Source of the DNA: Streptomyces sp. NBC_00576
Lineage (GTDB): Bacteria; Actinomycetota; Actinomycetes; Streptomycetales; Streptomycetaceae
Direction: 5' to 3'
Length of the DNA stretch: 64,000 nt
Assembly: GCF_036345175.1 (NCBI RefSeq)
Contig: NZ_CP107780.1
Span: forward strand, 8,866,001 to 8,930,000
Part shown: positions 53,002 through 62,060 of the stretch, piece by piece
How positions within the stretch are numbered: position 1 is the stretch's first letter
Layout of the letters: every line of letters begins with the position of its first letter
Notes under the pieces: model-generated
The model's database searches: none
What the model was told of the DNA's origin: nothing
Seen by the model: only the letters and a program-made list of their open reading frames with translations
Translations under genes and position numbers: made by a program

Positions 53002-54354
53002 TCAGTGCAACGGGCGGAAGTGCCGCTGGAGGCCCGACCACACGTCGTCGTACCCAGGTTGCAGATGCTCCGCCCGCGCCGCCTGTGCCGTCAGGGTCAC
53101 CGGCCAGCGGGTCTCGAACATGAACGCCAGCCCGTCGTCGACCTTCTGGGGCCGCAGCTCGGCGGCGCCGGCCCGGTCGAAGGTCTCCCGGTCGGGCCCG
53201 TGCGCGGACATCATGTTGTGCAGCGAGCCGCCCCCGGGCACAAAGCCCCCCTTCCCGGCCGTCTTCGCGTCGTACGCGCCCTCGATCAGCCCCATGTACT
53301 CGCTCATCACGTTCCGGTGGAAGTACGGCGGCCGGAAGGTGTCCTCGCCCACCAGCCAGCGCGGCGCGAAGACGACGAAGTCGATGCCCGCGAGGCCGGG
53401 AGTGTCCGACGGCGACGTCAGCACCGTGAAGATCGACGGGTCCGGGTGGTCGTACGAGATGGTGCCGAGGACGTTGAAGCGGCGCAGGTCGTAGGCGTAC
53501 GGGACATGGTTGCCGTGCCAGGCGACCACGTCGAGCGGGGAGTGGTCGTAGACCGCCGTCCAGAGGTTGCCGCAGAACTTGTTGACGACCTCAACCGGAC
53601 CCTCGACGTCCTCGTACGCGGCGACCGGCGCACGGAAGTCCCGTGCGTTGGCCAGCCCGTTGGCGCCGATCGGCCCGAGGTCGGGGAGCCGGAAGGGGGC
53701 GCCGTAGTTCTCGCACACGTAGCCGCGGGCAACGGCGTCGATCAGCTCCACCCGGAAACGCACCCCGCGAGGGACGAGCGCGACCTGGCCGGGCTCGACG
53801 TACAGCAGCCCGAACTCGGTGCGCAGCAGCAGCCCGCCGGCCTCCGGGACGATCAGCAGCTCCCCGTCGGCGTCGCTGAACACCCGCTCCATCGAGGAGT
53901 CGGCGTGGTAGAGGTGCACGGCCATGCCACTGCGCTGAGTGGCGTCGCCGTTGCCGCCGAGGGTCCACAGGCCCGCCAGGAAGTCCGTCCCGACCGGGGG
54001 CTCGGGCAGTGGGTCCCAGCGCAGGCGGTTGGGATCGGGCACGGATTCCGTGAAGGGGGCCGTACGGATCGCGCCGTTGTCGGTGGGCGTGAAGGGGGGA
54101 TGCGCGGCCGAGGGGCGGATGCGGTACAGCCAGGAACGGCGGTTGTGGGCGCGGGGCTCGGTGAACGCCGTACCGCTGAGCTGCTCGGCGTAGAGGCCCA
54201 GAGGAGCGCGCTGCGGCGAGTTGCGGCCCTCGGGGAGAGCGCCCGGAACGGCCTCCGAGCTGTGCTCGTTTCCGAAACCGGACAGCCAAGAAAGGCCGGA
54301 AAGGCCGGCGAGGCTGTCCAGCCCCTCGTCGGCCTTCCGCGCGTCCTCACTCAT
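53002..54354 (-). CDS. hmgA: Homogentisate 1,2-dioxygenase
   Basis: A 450-residue enzyme, matching the usual length of this family. It has LSGFGNEHSSEAVPGALPEG, NSPQRAPLGLYAEQLSGTAF, GQVALVPRGVRFRVEL and the iron site in the C-terminal part: YFHRNVMSEYMGLIEGAYDA (His and Glu) and GGGSLHNMMSAHGPD (His). It opens the ring of homogentisate to maleylacetoacetate in tyrosine and phenylalanine catabolism. AAGGAGCGAGGGAGCA precedes the ATG. The GntR gene follows after 3 nt. No other gene of the pathway is adjacent. Confidence 0.95.
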   Translation of the reverse strand: MSEDARKADEGLDSLAGLSGLSWLSGFGNEHSSEAVPGALPEGRNSPQRAPLGLYAEQLSGTAFTEPRAHNRRSWLYRIRPSAAHPPFTPTDNGAIRTAPFTESVPDPNRLRWDPLPEPPVGTDFLAGLWTLGGNGDATQRSGMAVHLYHADSSMERVFSDADGELLIVPEAGGLLLRTEFGLLYVEPGQVALVPRGVRFRVELIDAVARGYVCENYGAPFRLPDLGPIGANGLANARDFRAPVAAYEDVEGPVEVVNKFCGNLWTAVYDHSPLDVVAWHGNHVPYAYDLRRFNVLGTISYDHPDPSIFTVLTSPSDTPGLAGIDFVVFAPRWLVGEDTFRPPYFHRNVMSEYMGLIEGAYDAKTAGKGGFVPGGGSLHNMMSAHGPDRETFDRAGAAELRPQKVDDGLAFMFETRWPVTLTAQAARAEHLQPGYDDVWSGLQRHFRPLH

Positions 54355-54468
54355 CAGTGCTCCCTCGCTCCTTCATCCTCATTCCTATGCTTCACCGTAG
54401 GATTCCGGGTGCGGGGGCGCAAGAGGGGAAAATGAGGGGCGCGGTTCACTGGGCCGCTGTGGGGCGGC

Positions 54469-55089
54469 ATGATGAAGCCTGTGCCCCAAGCGACCTCGCT
54501 ACGTCGTGCGCCCGTACAGCGGCGCAGTGCCGAACGGCTGACCAGAATCCTCGACGCCTGCGCCGACCTCCTGGACGAGGTCGGCTACGACTCCCTGAGC
54601 ACCCGGGCGGTGGCGATACGCGCCGGCGTCCCCATAGGTTCCGTGTACAGGTTCTTCGGCAACAAGCGCGCCATGGCGGACGCGCTGGCCCAGCGGAACC
54701 TGGAGGTCTACATCGCGCGTGTCACCGAGCGCCTGCGGCAGCAGAGCGGCGGCGGGTGGCGCGAGGCCATGGACGCCGTGCTCGACGAGTACCTGGCCAT
54801 GAAACGGACCGCGCCGGGGTTCTCGCTCGTCGACTTCGGCAACCAGATACCGGTCGGCAAGCGCGACGCCGAACCCAACCACCGCGTCGCCGACACCCTC
54901 ACCGCTCTCCTCTCCGACGTCCTCGACCGTGAACCGGACGACGACCTGCGCCGCGCGTTCCTGGTCGCCACGGAGACCGCCGACACCCTGGTCCACCTGG
55001 CCTTCCGGGTCACCCCGGAGGGGGACGAGCGGATCATCGGCGAGATGCGGGAGCTGTTGCGGGCGTATCTGTCACGGGTGCTCGACTGA
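54469..55089 (+). CDS. TetR/AcrR-family regulator
   Basis: A 206-residue regulator. The HTH has RSAERLTRILDACADLLDEV, GYDSLSTRAVAIRAGVPIGS and VYRFFGNKRAMADALAQRNL. The C-terminal domain of the TetR_C type has VTERLRQQSGGGWREAMDAV and FLVATETADTLVHLAFR. ATG 54469 or 54472 are both possible. It is divergent from hmgA and lies 127 nt before the molybdopterin oxidoreductase on the same strand. Which of the two it controls is not clear from sequence. Confidence 0.87.
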   Translation: MMKPVPQATSLRRAPVQRRSAERLTRILDACADLLDEVGYDSLSTRAVAIRAGVPIGSVYRFFGNKRAMADALAQRNLEVYIARVTERLRQQSGGGWREAMDAVLDEYLAMKRTAPGFSLVDFGNQIPVGKRDAEPNHRVADTLTALLSDVLDREPDDDLRRAFLVATETADTLVHLAFRVTPEGDERIIGEMRELLRAYLSRVLD

Positions 55090-55216
55090 GGTTCGCGGCC
55101 GGCCCGGAGGGTGCGGTCGAGGTGGGTGCGCGCAACCACTCCCCTCCATCCCTACCGGTCGGTATGCTCGGCTCCAACCGCGCGTCACCGTTGCCGCCAC
55201 CCACCCGGGAGGACCC

Positions 55217-57484
55217 GTGTCCCACCCCACCGACTCCCGCACCGATTCCCGCACCGCTCTGCGCGTCTGTCCCCTGTGCGAGGCCACCTGCGGACTGACG
55301 CTCACCATCGAGAGCGGCCGGGTCACCAGTGCCCGTGGTGACCGCGACGACGTGTTCAGTCAGGGGTTTATCTGCCCCAAGGGTGCCTCCTTCGGGGCCC
55401 TCGACAGCGACCCCGACCGGCTGCGCACCCCCCTCGTGCGACGGGACGGCGAGTTGCGCGAGGCCAGCTGGGCGGAGGCCTTCGACGCCGTCGCCGCGGG
55501 CATCCGGGGCGTGGTCGAACGGCACGGGCCGAACTCCGTCGGCGGCGTCTTCGGGAATCCGAACGTGCACACCGTGGCCGGGGCTCTCTACCCGCCGGTT
55601 CTGCTCGCCGGCCTCGGCACCCGCAGCGTCTTCACCGCCTCCACGGTCGACCAGATGCCCAAGCATGTCTCCAGCGGGCTGCTCTACGGAGACGCCAACG
55701 CGATCCCCGTACCCGACCTCGACCGCACCGACCATCTGCTGCTCATCGGCGCCAACCCCCTTGAGTCCAACGGCAGTCTGTGCACGGCGCCCGACTTCCC
55801 CGGCAAGCTCAAGGCCCTCAAGGCGCGCGGCGGCACGCTCACCGTCATCGACCCCCGCCGCACCCGCACCGCCAAGCTCGCCGACCGGCACATCGCGATC
55901 CGCCCCGGTACGGACGCCCTGCTGCTCGCCGCGATGACCCACGTCCTGTTCGAGGAACACCTCGTCGACCTGGGCGAGTTGGCGCCGCATGTCCAAGGCG
56001 TCGACGAACTGGCGCAAGCGGTAAGGGACTTCACGCCCGACGCCGTCGCCGAGGCCTGTGACGTGGACGCCGACACCATCCGCACCCTCGCCCGTGAACT
56101 CGCCGCCGCGCCCACCGCCGCCGTCTACGGCCGCATCGGCAGCTGCACCGTCCCGCACGGCACCCTCGCCAGCTGGCTGGTCGACGTCCTCGACATCCTC
56201 ACCGGCAACCTCGACCGGCCAGGCGGCGCCCTCTTCCCGCAGGCGGCCACCGACAGGACACCCCGGCCGGCCGGACCCAGTCACGGGTTCACGCTGGGCC
56301 GCTGGCACTCGCGGGTCAGCCAACACCCGGAGGCGAAGGGCGAGTTGCCGCTCTCAGCGCTCGCCGAGGAGATAGACACCGCCACCGCCGAGGGCGAGCC
56401 GATCCGGGCCCTCATCGTCGTCGCCGCGAACCCCGTCCTCTCCGCGCCCGACGGCAACCGGCTCGACAAGGCGCTGGACTCGCTCGACTTCATGGTCAGC
56501 GTCGACCCCTACCTGAACGAGACCTCACGTCACGCGCACGTCGTGCTGCCTCCGCCCCCGCCCTCGCAGAGCCCCCACCACGACTTCGCCCTCAACACCC
56601 TCGCCGTCCGTAACCAGGTCCGCTACAACCGCCCCGCCGTCCCCCTGGAGCCGGGCAGGATGGCCGAGACCGAGATCTTCGCGCGACTCGTCCTGGCCGC
56701 GACCGGCATGCACGGCGCCGACCCCGCCGCTGTGGATGCCATGGTCATCGACCAGACCCTCGGCAAGGCCGTCAAGGAACCCCACTCCCCGGTCCACGGC
56801 CGCGATCCGCAGGAGCTCGCCAAGGAGCTCGACGGCGACACCGGCCCCGAGCGCCGCCTCGATCTGATGCTGCGCCTGGGCCCGTACGGCGACGGCTTCG
56901 GCGTACGAGCGGACGGTCTGACCCTGGCGAAGGTGCTCGCCCACCCGCACGGCATCGACCTCGGGCCGCTCCAGCCGCGCCTCCCGCAGCCCCTGAAGAC
57001 GCGCAGCGGCCGGATCGAACTGCTGCCGCAGCCCATCGCCGACGACCTGCCGCGCCTGCGCCAGGCCATGCGGGAGCGCCCCGCCGGGATCGTGCTCATC
57101 GGGCGGCGCCATCTGCGGTCCAACAACAGCTGGATGCACAACGTGCCCGCCCTCACCGGCGGCACCAACCGCTGCACCCTCCACATCCACCCCGAGGACG
57201 CCGCCGCCCTCGGTGTACTGGACGGAGCCCCGGTACGGATCAAGGGCGCCGGGGGAGAGGTGGTGGCCCCCGCCGAGATCACCGACGTCGTACGGCGCGG
57301 GGTCGTGAGCCTGCCCCACGGGTGGGGACACGACCGGCCCGGCACCCGGCTCGCGCACGCCGCCGTCGACCCCGGAGTCAACGTCAACCAGGTCCTCGAC
57401 GGCAGTCTTCTCGACCCGCTGTCGGGCAACGCCGTACTGAATGGTGTACCCATCGAACTCGCGCCAGCAGGCACAACGCTGTGA
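55217..57484 (+). CDS. Molybdopterin oxidoreductase, [4Fe-4S]-containing
   Basis: A 755-residue catalytic subunit of the DMSO-reductase superfamily. The N-terminal cluster motif is VCPLCEATCGLTLT with a distal GFICPKG. The molybdopterin domains have SVGGVFGNPNVHTVAG, DHLLLIGANPLESNGSLCTA, TVIDPRRTRTAKLADRHIAI and ALIVVAANPVLSAP; the C-terminal dinucleotide-binding barrel has LIGRRHLRSNNSWMHNVPAL and VVSLPHGWGHDRPGTRL. The GTG at 55217 has GGGAGGA 4-10 nt upstream. No signal peptide, iron-sulfur subunit or membrane anchor gene is adjacent, so it is probably a cytoplasmic single-subunit enzyme. Substrate unknown. Confidence 0.88.
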   Translation: MSHPTDSRTDSRTALRVCPLCEATCGLTLTIESGRVTSARGDRDDVFSQGFICPKGASFGALDSDPDRLRTPLVRRDGELREASWAEAFDAVAAGIRGVVERHGPNSVGGVFGNPNVHTVAGALYPPVLLAGLGTRSVFTASTVDQMPKHVSSGLLYGDANAIPVPDLDRTDHLLLIGANPLESNGSLCTAPDFPGKLKALKARGGTLTVIDPRRTRTAKLADRHIAIRPGTDALLLAAMTHVLFEEHLVDLGELAPHVQGVDELAQAVRDFTPDAVAEACDVDADTIRTLARELAAAPTAAVYGRIGSCTVPHGTLASWLVDVLDILTGNLDRPGGALFPQAATDRTPRPAGPSHGFTLGRWHSRVSQHPEAKGELPLSALAEEIDTATAEGEPIRALIVVAANPVLSAPDGNRLDKALDSLDFMVSVDPYLNETSRHAHVVLPPPPPSQSPHHDFALNTLAVRNQVRYNRPAVPLEPGRMAETEIFARLVLAATGMHGADPAAVDAMVIDQTLGKAVKEPHSPVHGRDPQELAKELDGDTGPERRLDLMLRLGPYGDGFGVRADGLTLAKVLAHPHGIDLGPLQPRLPQPLKTRSGRIELLPQPIADDLPRLRQAMRERPAGIVLIGRRHLRSNNSWMHNVPALTGGTNRCTLHIHPEDAAALGVLDGAPVRIKGAGGEVVAPAEITDVVRRGVVSLPHGWGHDRPGTRLAHAAVDPGVNVNQVLDGSLLDPLSGNAVLNGVPIELAPAGTTL

Positions 57485-57543
57485 CCAGGAGTTTTGCGCT
57501 TATTGCTCGCACGTCAACATCTTGTTAAGACTTGTGGGGGCGA

Positions 57544-57596
57544 CCTAACGTCAACGCACTGCCGACTCCGGTGGGAGTTCAAGGGCGAACGTTAGG
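57544..57596. promoter_or_regulatory. Inverted repeat upstream of the citrate transporter
   Basis: CCTAACGT (57544-57551) and ACGTTAGG (57589-57596) are perfect 8-bp arms separated by 37 nt; the right arm ends 10 nt before the transporter ATG. It could be a repressor site or form a leader hairpin that covers the ribosome binding site. Confidence 0.45.
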
Positions 57597-57606
57597 TAAC
57601 CCACTC

Positions 57607-59046
57607 ATGTTGACCATCCTGGGCTTCACGATGATCGCGACCTTCCTGGTCCTGATCATGATGAAGAAGATGTCGCCGATCGCGGCGCTCGTACTGATCC
57701 CGGCACTTTTCTGCGTCTTCGTCGGGAAGGGCGCCAAGCTCGGTGACTACGTCATCGACGGCGTCACCAGCCTCGCCCCCACCGCGGCGATGCTCATGTT
57801 CGCGATCGTCTACTTCGGTGTGATGATCGACGTCGGCCTCTTCGACCCGATCGTCCGAGGCATCCTGAAGTTCGCCAAGGCCGACCCGCTGCGCATAGTC
57901 GTCGGTACGGCGATCCTCGCGGCGATCGTGTCCCTCGACGGCGACGGCTCGACCACCTTCATGATCACGGTCTCGGCGATGTACCCCCTGTACAAGCGCC
58001 TCAAGATGAGCCTCGTCGTGATGACCGGCGTCGCCGCGATGGCCAACGGTGTGATGAACACCCTGCCCTGGGGTGGTCCGACGGCCCGCGCCGCGACAGC
58101 CCTGAAGCTGGACGCGAGCGACATCTTCGTCCCGATGATCCCGGCGCTCGCCGTCGGCCTCGCCTTCGTCATCGCCCTCTCCTACGTCCTCGGCCGCCGC
58201 GAGCGCAAGCGGCTCGGCGTGCTCACGCTGGACGCGGTCCTGGTGGAGGAGCCGGAGCAGGAGTCGGAGACCGTGCTCGTCGGCGCCGGGTCGGGCGCCA
58301 AGTCGACCGTCGGATCCGGTGCGGGCAACTCGGCCGCGCCCACCGGCGGTTCCGGTGCCGAGGGCACCACCGACAGCGGCACGGACGATGACGACGACCG
58401 GATGCTGAAGGTCCTCGACCCCAACCGCACCACCCTGCGCCCCAAGCTCTACTGGTTCAACGCGCTCCTCACGGTCACGCTGCTCACCTCCATGATCATG
58501 GAGTGGCTGCCGATCCCGGTGCTGTTCCTGCTCGGTGCCGCGCTCGCCCTGACGGTCAACTTCCCGCACATGCCCGACCAGAAGGCCCGTCTCGGCGCCC
58601 ACGCGGAGAACGTCCTCAACGTCTCCGGTATGGTCTTCGCCGCCGCCGTCTTCACCGGCGTCCTCACCGGCACCGGCATGGTCGACCACATGGCCCGCTG
58701 GCTCGTCGACAACATCCCCGACGGCATGGGCCCGCACATGGCCTTCGTCACCGGCCTGCTGAGCATCCCGCTCACCTACTTCATGTCCAACGACGGCTTC
58801 TACTTCGGCGTCCTGCCGGTCCTCGCCGAGGCCGGCGCGGCCCACGGCGTCTCCCCCCTGGAGATCGCCCGCGCCTCCCTCATCGCCCAGCCCCTGCACA
58901 TGTCCAGCCCGCTCGTCCCCGCCGTCTACGTCCTCGTCGGCATGGCGAAGGTCGAGTTCGGCGACCACACGAAGTTCGTGGTCAAGTGGGCCGTGCTGAC
59001 CTCCCTGACCATCCTCGGGGCGGGAATCCTGTTCGGCATCATCTGA
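57607..59046 (+). CDS. CitMHS-family metal-citrate:H+ symporter
   Basis: A 479-residue transporter with about 12 helices. It begins LTILGFTMIATFLVLIMMKK and has YFGVMIDVGLFDPIVRGILK, ILAAIVSLDGDGSTTFMITV, AAMANGVMNTLPWGGPTARA and SIPLTYFMSNDGFYFGVLPV, all CitMHS hallmarks. A Gly/Ser/Asp-rich cytoplasmic loop (GAGSGAKSTVGSGAGNSAAP) separates the halves. The family takes up citrate complexed with Mg2+, Ca2+ or iron; the preferred metal cannot be told here. The ATG at 57607 is chosen as it starts helix 1. A regulatory inverted repeat precedes it. Confidence 0.92.
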   Translation: MLTILGFTMIATFLVLIMMKKMSPIAALVLIPALFCVFVGKGAKLGDYVIDGVTSLAPTAAMLMFAIVYFGVMIDVGLFDPIVRGILKFAKADPLRIVVGTAILAAIVSLDGDGSTTFMITVSAMYPLYKRLKMSLVVMTGVAAMANGVMNTLPWGGPTARAATALKLDASDIFVPMIPALAVGLAFVIALSYVLGRRERKRLGVLTLDAVLVEEPEQESETVLVGAGSGAKSTVGSGAGNSAAPTGGSGAEGTTDSGTDDDDDRMLKVLDPNRTTLRPKLYWFNALLTVTLLTSMIMEWLPIPVLFLLGAALALTVNFPHMPDQKARLGAHAENVLNVSGMVFAAAVFTGVLTGTGMVDHMARWLVDNIPDGMGPHMAFVTGLLSIPLTYFMSNDGFYFGVLPVLAEAGAAHGVSPLEIARASLIAQPLHMSSPLVPAVYVLVGMAKVEFGDHTKFVVKWAVLTSLTILGAGILFGII

Positions 59047-59130
59047 CCGCCCGGTCGACTGCCTGCACAACTGTCCGCTCAACTGCCCGTGCCTGTACGC
59101 CCGTTCGACCGTCCGATGGAGGACACGACC

Positions 59131-60351
59131 ATGAGGCCCGGTGGGAACCGCGGCTGGCTGCTCCGCCTAGTCATCGCCTTCAGCTTCACGCAGGGGGCGG
59201 TGTCGATGGCCCGGCCCGCCGTCTCCTACCGGGCCCTCGCGCTGGGCGCGGACGAGCGGGCCATCGGCGTGATCGCCGCCGCGTACGCCCTGCTCCCGCT
59301 CTTCGCCGCCGTCCCGCTGGGCCGCCGCACCGACCACGGCCGCTGCGCACCCCTGCTGACCGTCGGCGCCCTCCTGGTCTCCGGTGGCTGCGCTCTCGGC
59401 GCGACCGCCGACTCCCTCGGCACGATGGCCGCGTGGAGCGGAGTGATGGGCCTCGGCCATCTCTGCTTCGTCATCGGCGGCCAGTCGATCGTCGCCCGCC
59501 GGTCCGCCCCGCACGAACAGGACCGCAACTTCGGCCACTTCACCATCGGTGTCTCGCTCGGCCAGTTCATCGGCCCGATCGCGGCGGGTGTGCTGATCGG
59601 CGGCCACGACATGGCGGCCACCAGCGCCCGCGCCCTGCTGGTCGCTTCCGCGGTCGCCGCGTTGTCGTTCACATCACTGTGGCGCGTCGAGGACCGTACG
59701 GCCGTCAAGTCCCGTACGGAGCAAGGCGATCGCGTCCCCGTGCACCGCATTCTGCGCACCCGGGGCGTACCCGCGGGCATCTTCGTCAGCCTCGCCGTAC
59801 TGTCCGCGACCGACATTCTCACCGCCTACCTTCCGGTGGTCGGCGAGCATCGGGGCATCGCGCCGGCCGTGATCGGCGTGCTCCTCGGACTGCGCGCGGC
59901 GGCCACCATCGCGTGCCGTCTGGTGCTGACACCCCTGCTCCGGCTGCTCGGCCGGCGCCTGCTGCTCACCGTGACCTGTCTGCTTGCGGCGGTGCTGTGC
60001 GCGGGGATCGCGCTGCCGGTGCCGGTGTGGGGGCTGGCCCTGATGCTCGCGGCGCTGGGCTTCTGCCTGGGCGTCGGACAGCCGCTGTCGATGACGACGG
60101 TCGTCCAGGCCGCCCCAGCAGGCGCCCGCTCCACCGCCCTCGCGCTGCGCCTGACCGGCAACCGGCTCGGCCAGGTCGCCGCGCCCGCCACGGCCGGTCT
60201 GGTCGCCGGGGTCACGGGCGTGGCGGCACCGTTCGTGATGCTGGGCGTGCTGCTGTTGCTGGCGGCGGGGACAGCGATGCGCTCGTCGGGCCCGCGGGCG
60301 CCGGTGGAGAAGCGGGAGGGGGCCGGAAGGGTGATGTCCGACGGGGCGTAG
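59131..60351 (+). CDS. MFS transporter
   Basis: A 406-residue protein with 12 predicted helices. It has the motif A-like loop LGRRTDHGRCAPLLTVGALL between helices 2 and 3 and GVLLGLRAAATIACRLVLTP in the second half. The ATG at 59131 is chosen because GGAGGA lies 7-12 nt upstream; ATG 59116 would add five residues and hide that site. It follows the citrate transporter by 84 nt and may share its transcript. Drug or metabolite export is the usual role; substrate unknown. Confidence 0.87.
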   Translation: MRPGGNRGWLLRLVIAFSFTQGAVSMARPAVSYRALALGADERAIGVIAAAYALLPLFAAVPLGRRTDHGRCAPLLTVGALLVSGGCALGATADSLGTMAAWSGVMGLGHLCFVIGGQSIVARRSAPHEQDRNFGHFTIGVSLGQFIGPIAAGVLIGGHDMAATSARALLVASAVAALSFTSLWRVEDRTAVKSRTEQGDRVPVHRILRTRGVPAGIFVSLAVLSATDILTAYLPVVGEHRGIAPAVIGVLLGLRAAATIACRLVLTPLLRLLGRRLLLTVTCLLAAVLCAGIALPVPVWGLALMLAALGFCLGVGQPLSMTTVVQAAPAGARSTALALRLTGNRLGQVAAPATAGLVAGVTGVAAPFVMLGVLLLLAAGTAMRSSGPRAPVEKREGAGRVMSDGA

Positions 60352-60391
60352 GGCGGTGCTTCCGCTCTTGTGGGCGCTTATGTGAAAGAGA

Positions 60392-60428
60392 GTCAGAAGA
60401 AGCGTGATTTGTGTGAAAATCTTCTGAC
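60392..60428 (+). promoter_or_regulatory. Inverted repeat in the leader of the secreted protein gene
   Basis: GTCAGAAGA (60392-60400) and TCTTCTGAC (60420-60428) are perfect 9-bp arms separated by 19 nt, ending 2 nt before the GGAGG ribosome binding site. The segment is strikingly AT-rich. It may be an operator or a leader hairpin next to the binding site. Confidence 0.5.
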
Positions 60429-60442
60429 TTGGAGGAATGTGC

Positions 60443-61084
60443 ATGACCACCTCGCTCCGTCCACGCCGTGCCGGCGCCCGTACCGCCGCGCTCGCCGCCC
60501 TCACCCTTGCGGGCACCACCCTCATCGGGGCCCCTGCCGTCGCCGCCCCCGGCGACAACGGAGACGTCAAGATCCACAAGGTGGGTACGCGCTTCGACGA
60601 CCAGATCAACGAGCCGAAGGTCTGCGACTTCTACCTCGCCGCGTTCAACTTCGACGCCGGCCAGGACATCGAGTGGTCCATCGAGACCCAGCCTCTGGAG
60701 GCGAACGGCGCCACCCTCGCCGACACCCTCGAACTGGAGCCGGACGGCACCGGACACACCCTGACCCTCGCGCTGCCCTACGGTCGGTACAAGCTGACGT
60801 GGAACATCGTCGACGGCCAGGGCGCGGCCAAGCACAAGGTGTTCCAGGTCGACTGCGCGACCGGGACACCGACCCCGCCCGGCGGCCCCGGGGGAGGTCC
60901 CGGCGGGTCTGACGGCGGCCCGGGCGGCCCGGGCGGCCCGCACGGCGGGGTTCCCGCGGGCGGCGGCGGTGTCGCCCGGGCGGAGGCCTTCTCACCGGTC
61001 GCCGGTGCGGCTGCCGTGGGCCTGATCGTGGTCGGGGGAGTGGTCTACCTCCGGACGCGCCGACGTGCCGATGGCGCGGCCTGA
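60443..61084 (+). CDS. Secreted protein with Gly/Pro-rich linker and C-terminal membrane anchor
   Basis: A 213-residue protein. A signal peptide (RRAGARTAALAALTLAGTTL to AVAAP) is followed by a small beta-rich domain (VKIHKVGTRFDDQINEPKVC, ALPYGRYKLTWNIVDGQGAA) with two cysteines, then a long Gly/Pro run, a C-terminal helix (GAAAVGLIVVGGVVYLRT) and a basic tail. This layout resembles sortase substrates, but I see no LPxTG/LAxTG-like motif before the helix. The ATG at 60443 is chosen because GGAGG lies 8-12 nt upstream. The class F sortase gene overlaps its 3' end by 20 nt. Confidence 0.82.
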   Translation: MTTSLRPRRAGARTAALAALTLAGTTLIGAPAVAAPGDNGDVKIHKVGTRFDDQINEPKVCDFYLAAFNFDAGQDIEWSIETQPLEANGATLADTLELEPDGTGHTLTLALPYGRYKLTWNIVDGQGAAKHKVFQVDCATGTPTPPGGPGGGPGGSDGGPGGPGGPHGGVPAGGGGVARAEAFSPVAGAAAVGLIVVGGVVYLRTRRRADGAA

Positions 61085-62060
61085 CCACGCCCGCCGGCCC
61101 CGGCCGTGGCACCGGACACGCGCCTACCGACTGACCCGCACGGTCGTCCTGACCGTCGCCCTGGCGGTGGGCGGCGTCTGGTGGGCCCGGGTCGACGAGG
61201 CCGCCCCCGCACCCGTCACCGCCACCGACGGCACGCCGGTCACACCGTCCACCGGGTCCGGCGAGAGCGCCGGGGCGAGGGCGGCGGCACGGGGGCGGAG
61301 CCCGGCGCCGGCCACGCCGACACCGGCGGCCGGGCCCGCGCAGGGACGGTCAGGGTCCGCCAGGCCAACACCGCCTACCGGGCCGACCCGGGCGGACGGA
61401 TCCGCGCGGGGACGGCCCGGGTCCGCCAGGCCGACATCCCCGGCCGCGCCGACCCGGGTGGTCGGGCCCGCAGCGGGACGGCCAGGGCCCGCCGGGCCGA
61501 CACCACCGGCCGCTCACCCGAACGTGCCGGCCCCGCCACGCCCGCCCGCCCTCCTCCCGCGCTCCCGCCCCACCACGCTCACCCTTCCGTACCTCGACAT
61601 CGAGGCGCCGGTCGTGGATCTGCGCCTCGACCGCCACCGGCAGCTCACCGCGCCCCCGGACGACAACTCCAACCTGGTCGGCTGGTACGCGGACGGGCCG
61701 TCACCGGGGGAGAACGGCACGGTGATCGTCGTAGGGCATCGCGACACCCGTGCCGGGCCCGCCGTGTTCGTCGGCCTCGACGCGGTCACGCCCGGACGCC
61801 CGGTCGAACTCCGGCGCGCGGACGGGCGCACGGCCATCTACACCGTCGACGCCGTGAAGACGTACGACAAGGCGAACTTCCCCAGCCGCGACGTGTACGG
61901 CGCCCGCGCCCGCCCCGAGCTGCGGCTCATCACCTGCGGCGGCGCCTACGACCGACGGACCGGCTACACCGGCAACATCGTCGTGTACGCGCACCTGACG
62001 GCGACGCGACCAGCGCCACCCGCACCCAAGAGCCTTACGGGCAGAGCGCGTTCACGCTGA
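61065..62060 (+). CDS. Class F sortase
   Basis: A 331-residue protein. An N-terminal membrane helix (RTVVLTVALAVGGVWWARVD) is followed by a low-complexity linker with three ~22-residue Gly/Pro/Arg/Thr repeats. The sortase barrel follows: TTLTLPYLDIEAPVVDLRLD, catalytic His in VIVVGHRDTRAGPAVF, catalytic Cys in LRLITCGGAYDRRTGYTGN with the arginine just after. Class F sortases occur mainly in actinobacteria and attach proteins to the cell wall or are housekeeping enzymes. GTG 61065 or ATG 61071 are possible starts. It overlaps the preceding gene by 20 nt and the convergent EamA gene by 9 nt. Confidence 0.9.
   Translation: MPMARPDHARRPRPWHRTRAYRLTRTVVLTVALAVGGVWWARVDEAAPAPVTATDGTPVTPSTGSGESAGARAAARGRSPAPATPTPAAGPAQGRSGSARPTPPTGPTRADGSARGRPGSARPTSPAAPTRVVGPAAGRPGPAGPTPPAAHPNVPAPPRPPALLPRSRPTTLTLPYLDIEAPVVDLRLDRHRQLTAPPDDNSNLVGWYADGPSPGENGTVIVVGHRDTRAGPAVFVGLDAVTPGRPVELRRADGRTAIYTVDAVKTYDKANFPSRDVYGARARPELRLITCGGAYDRRTGYTGNIVVYAHLTATRPAPPAPKSLTGRARSR

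Noticed and set aside
54929..55216. Upstream extension of the molybdopterin oxidoreductase
   Set aside because: It would overlap the TetR gene and has no conserved sequence; a GTG with a good ribosome binding site lies at 55217.
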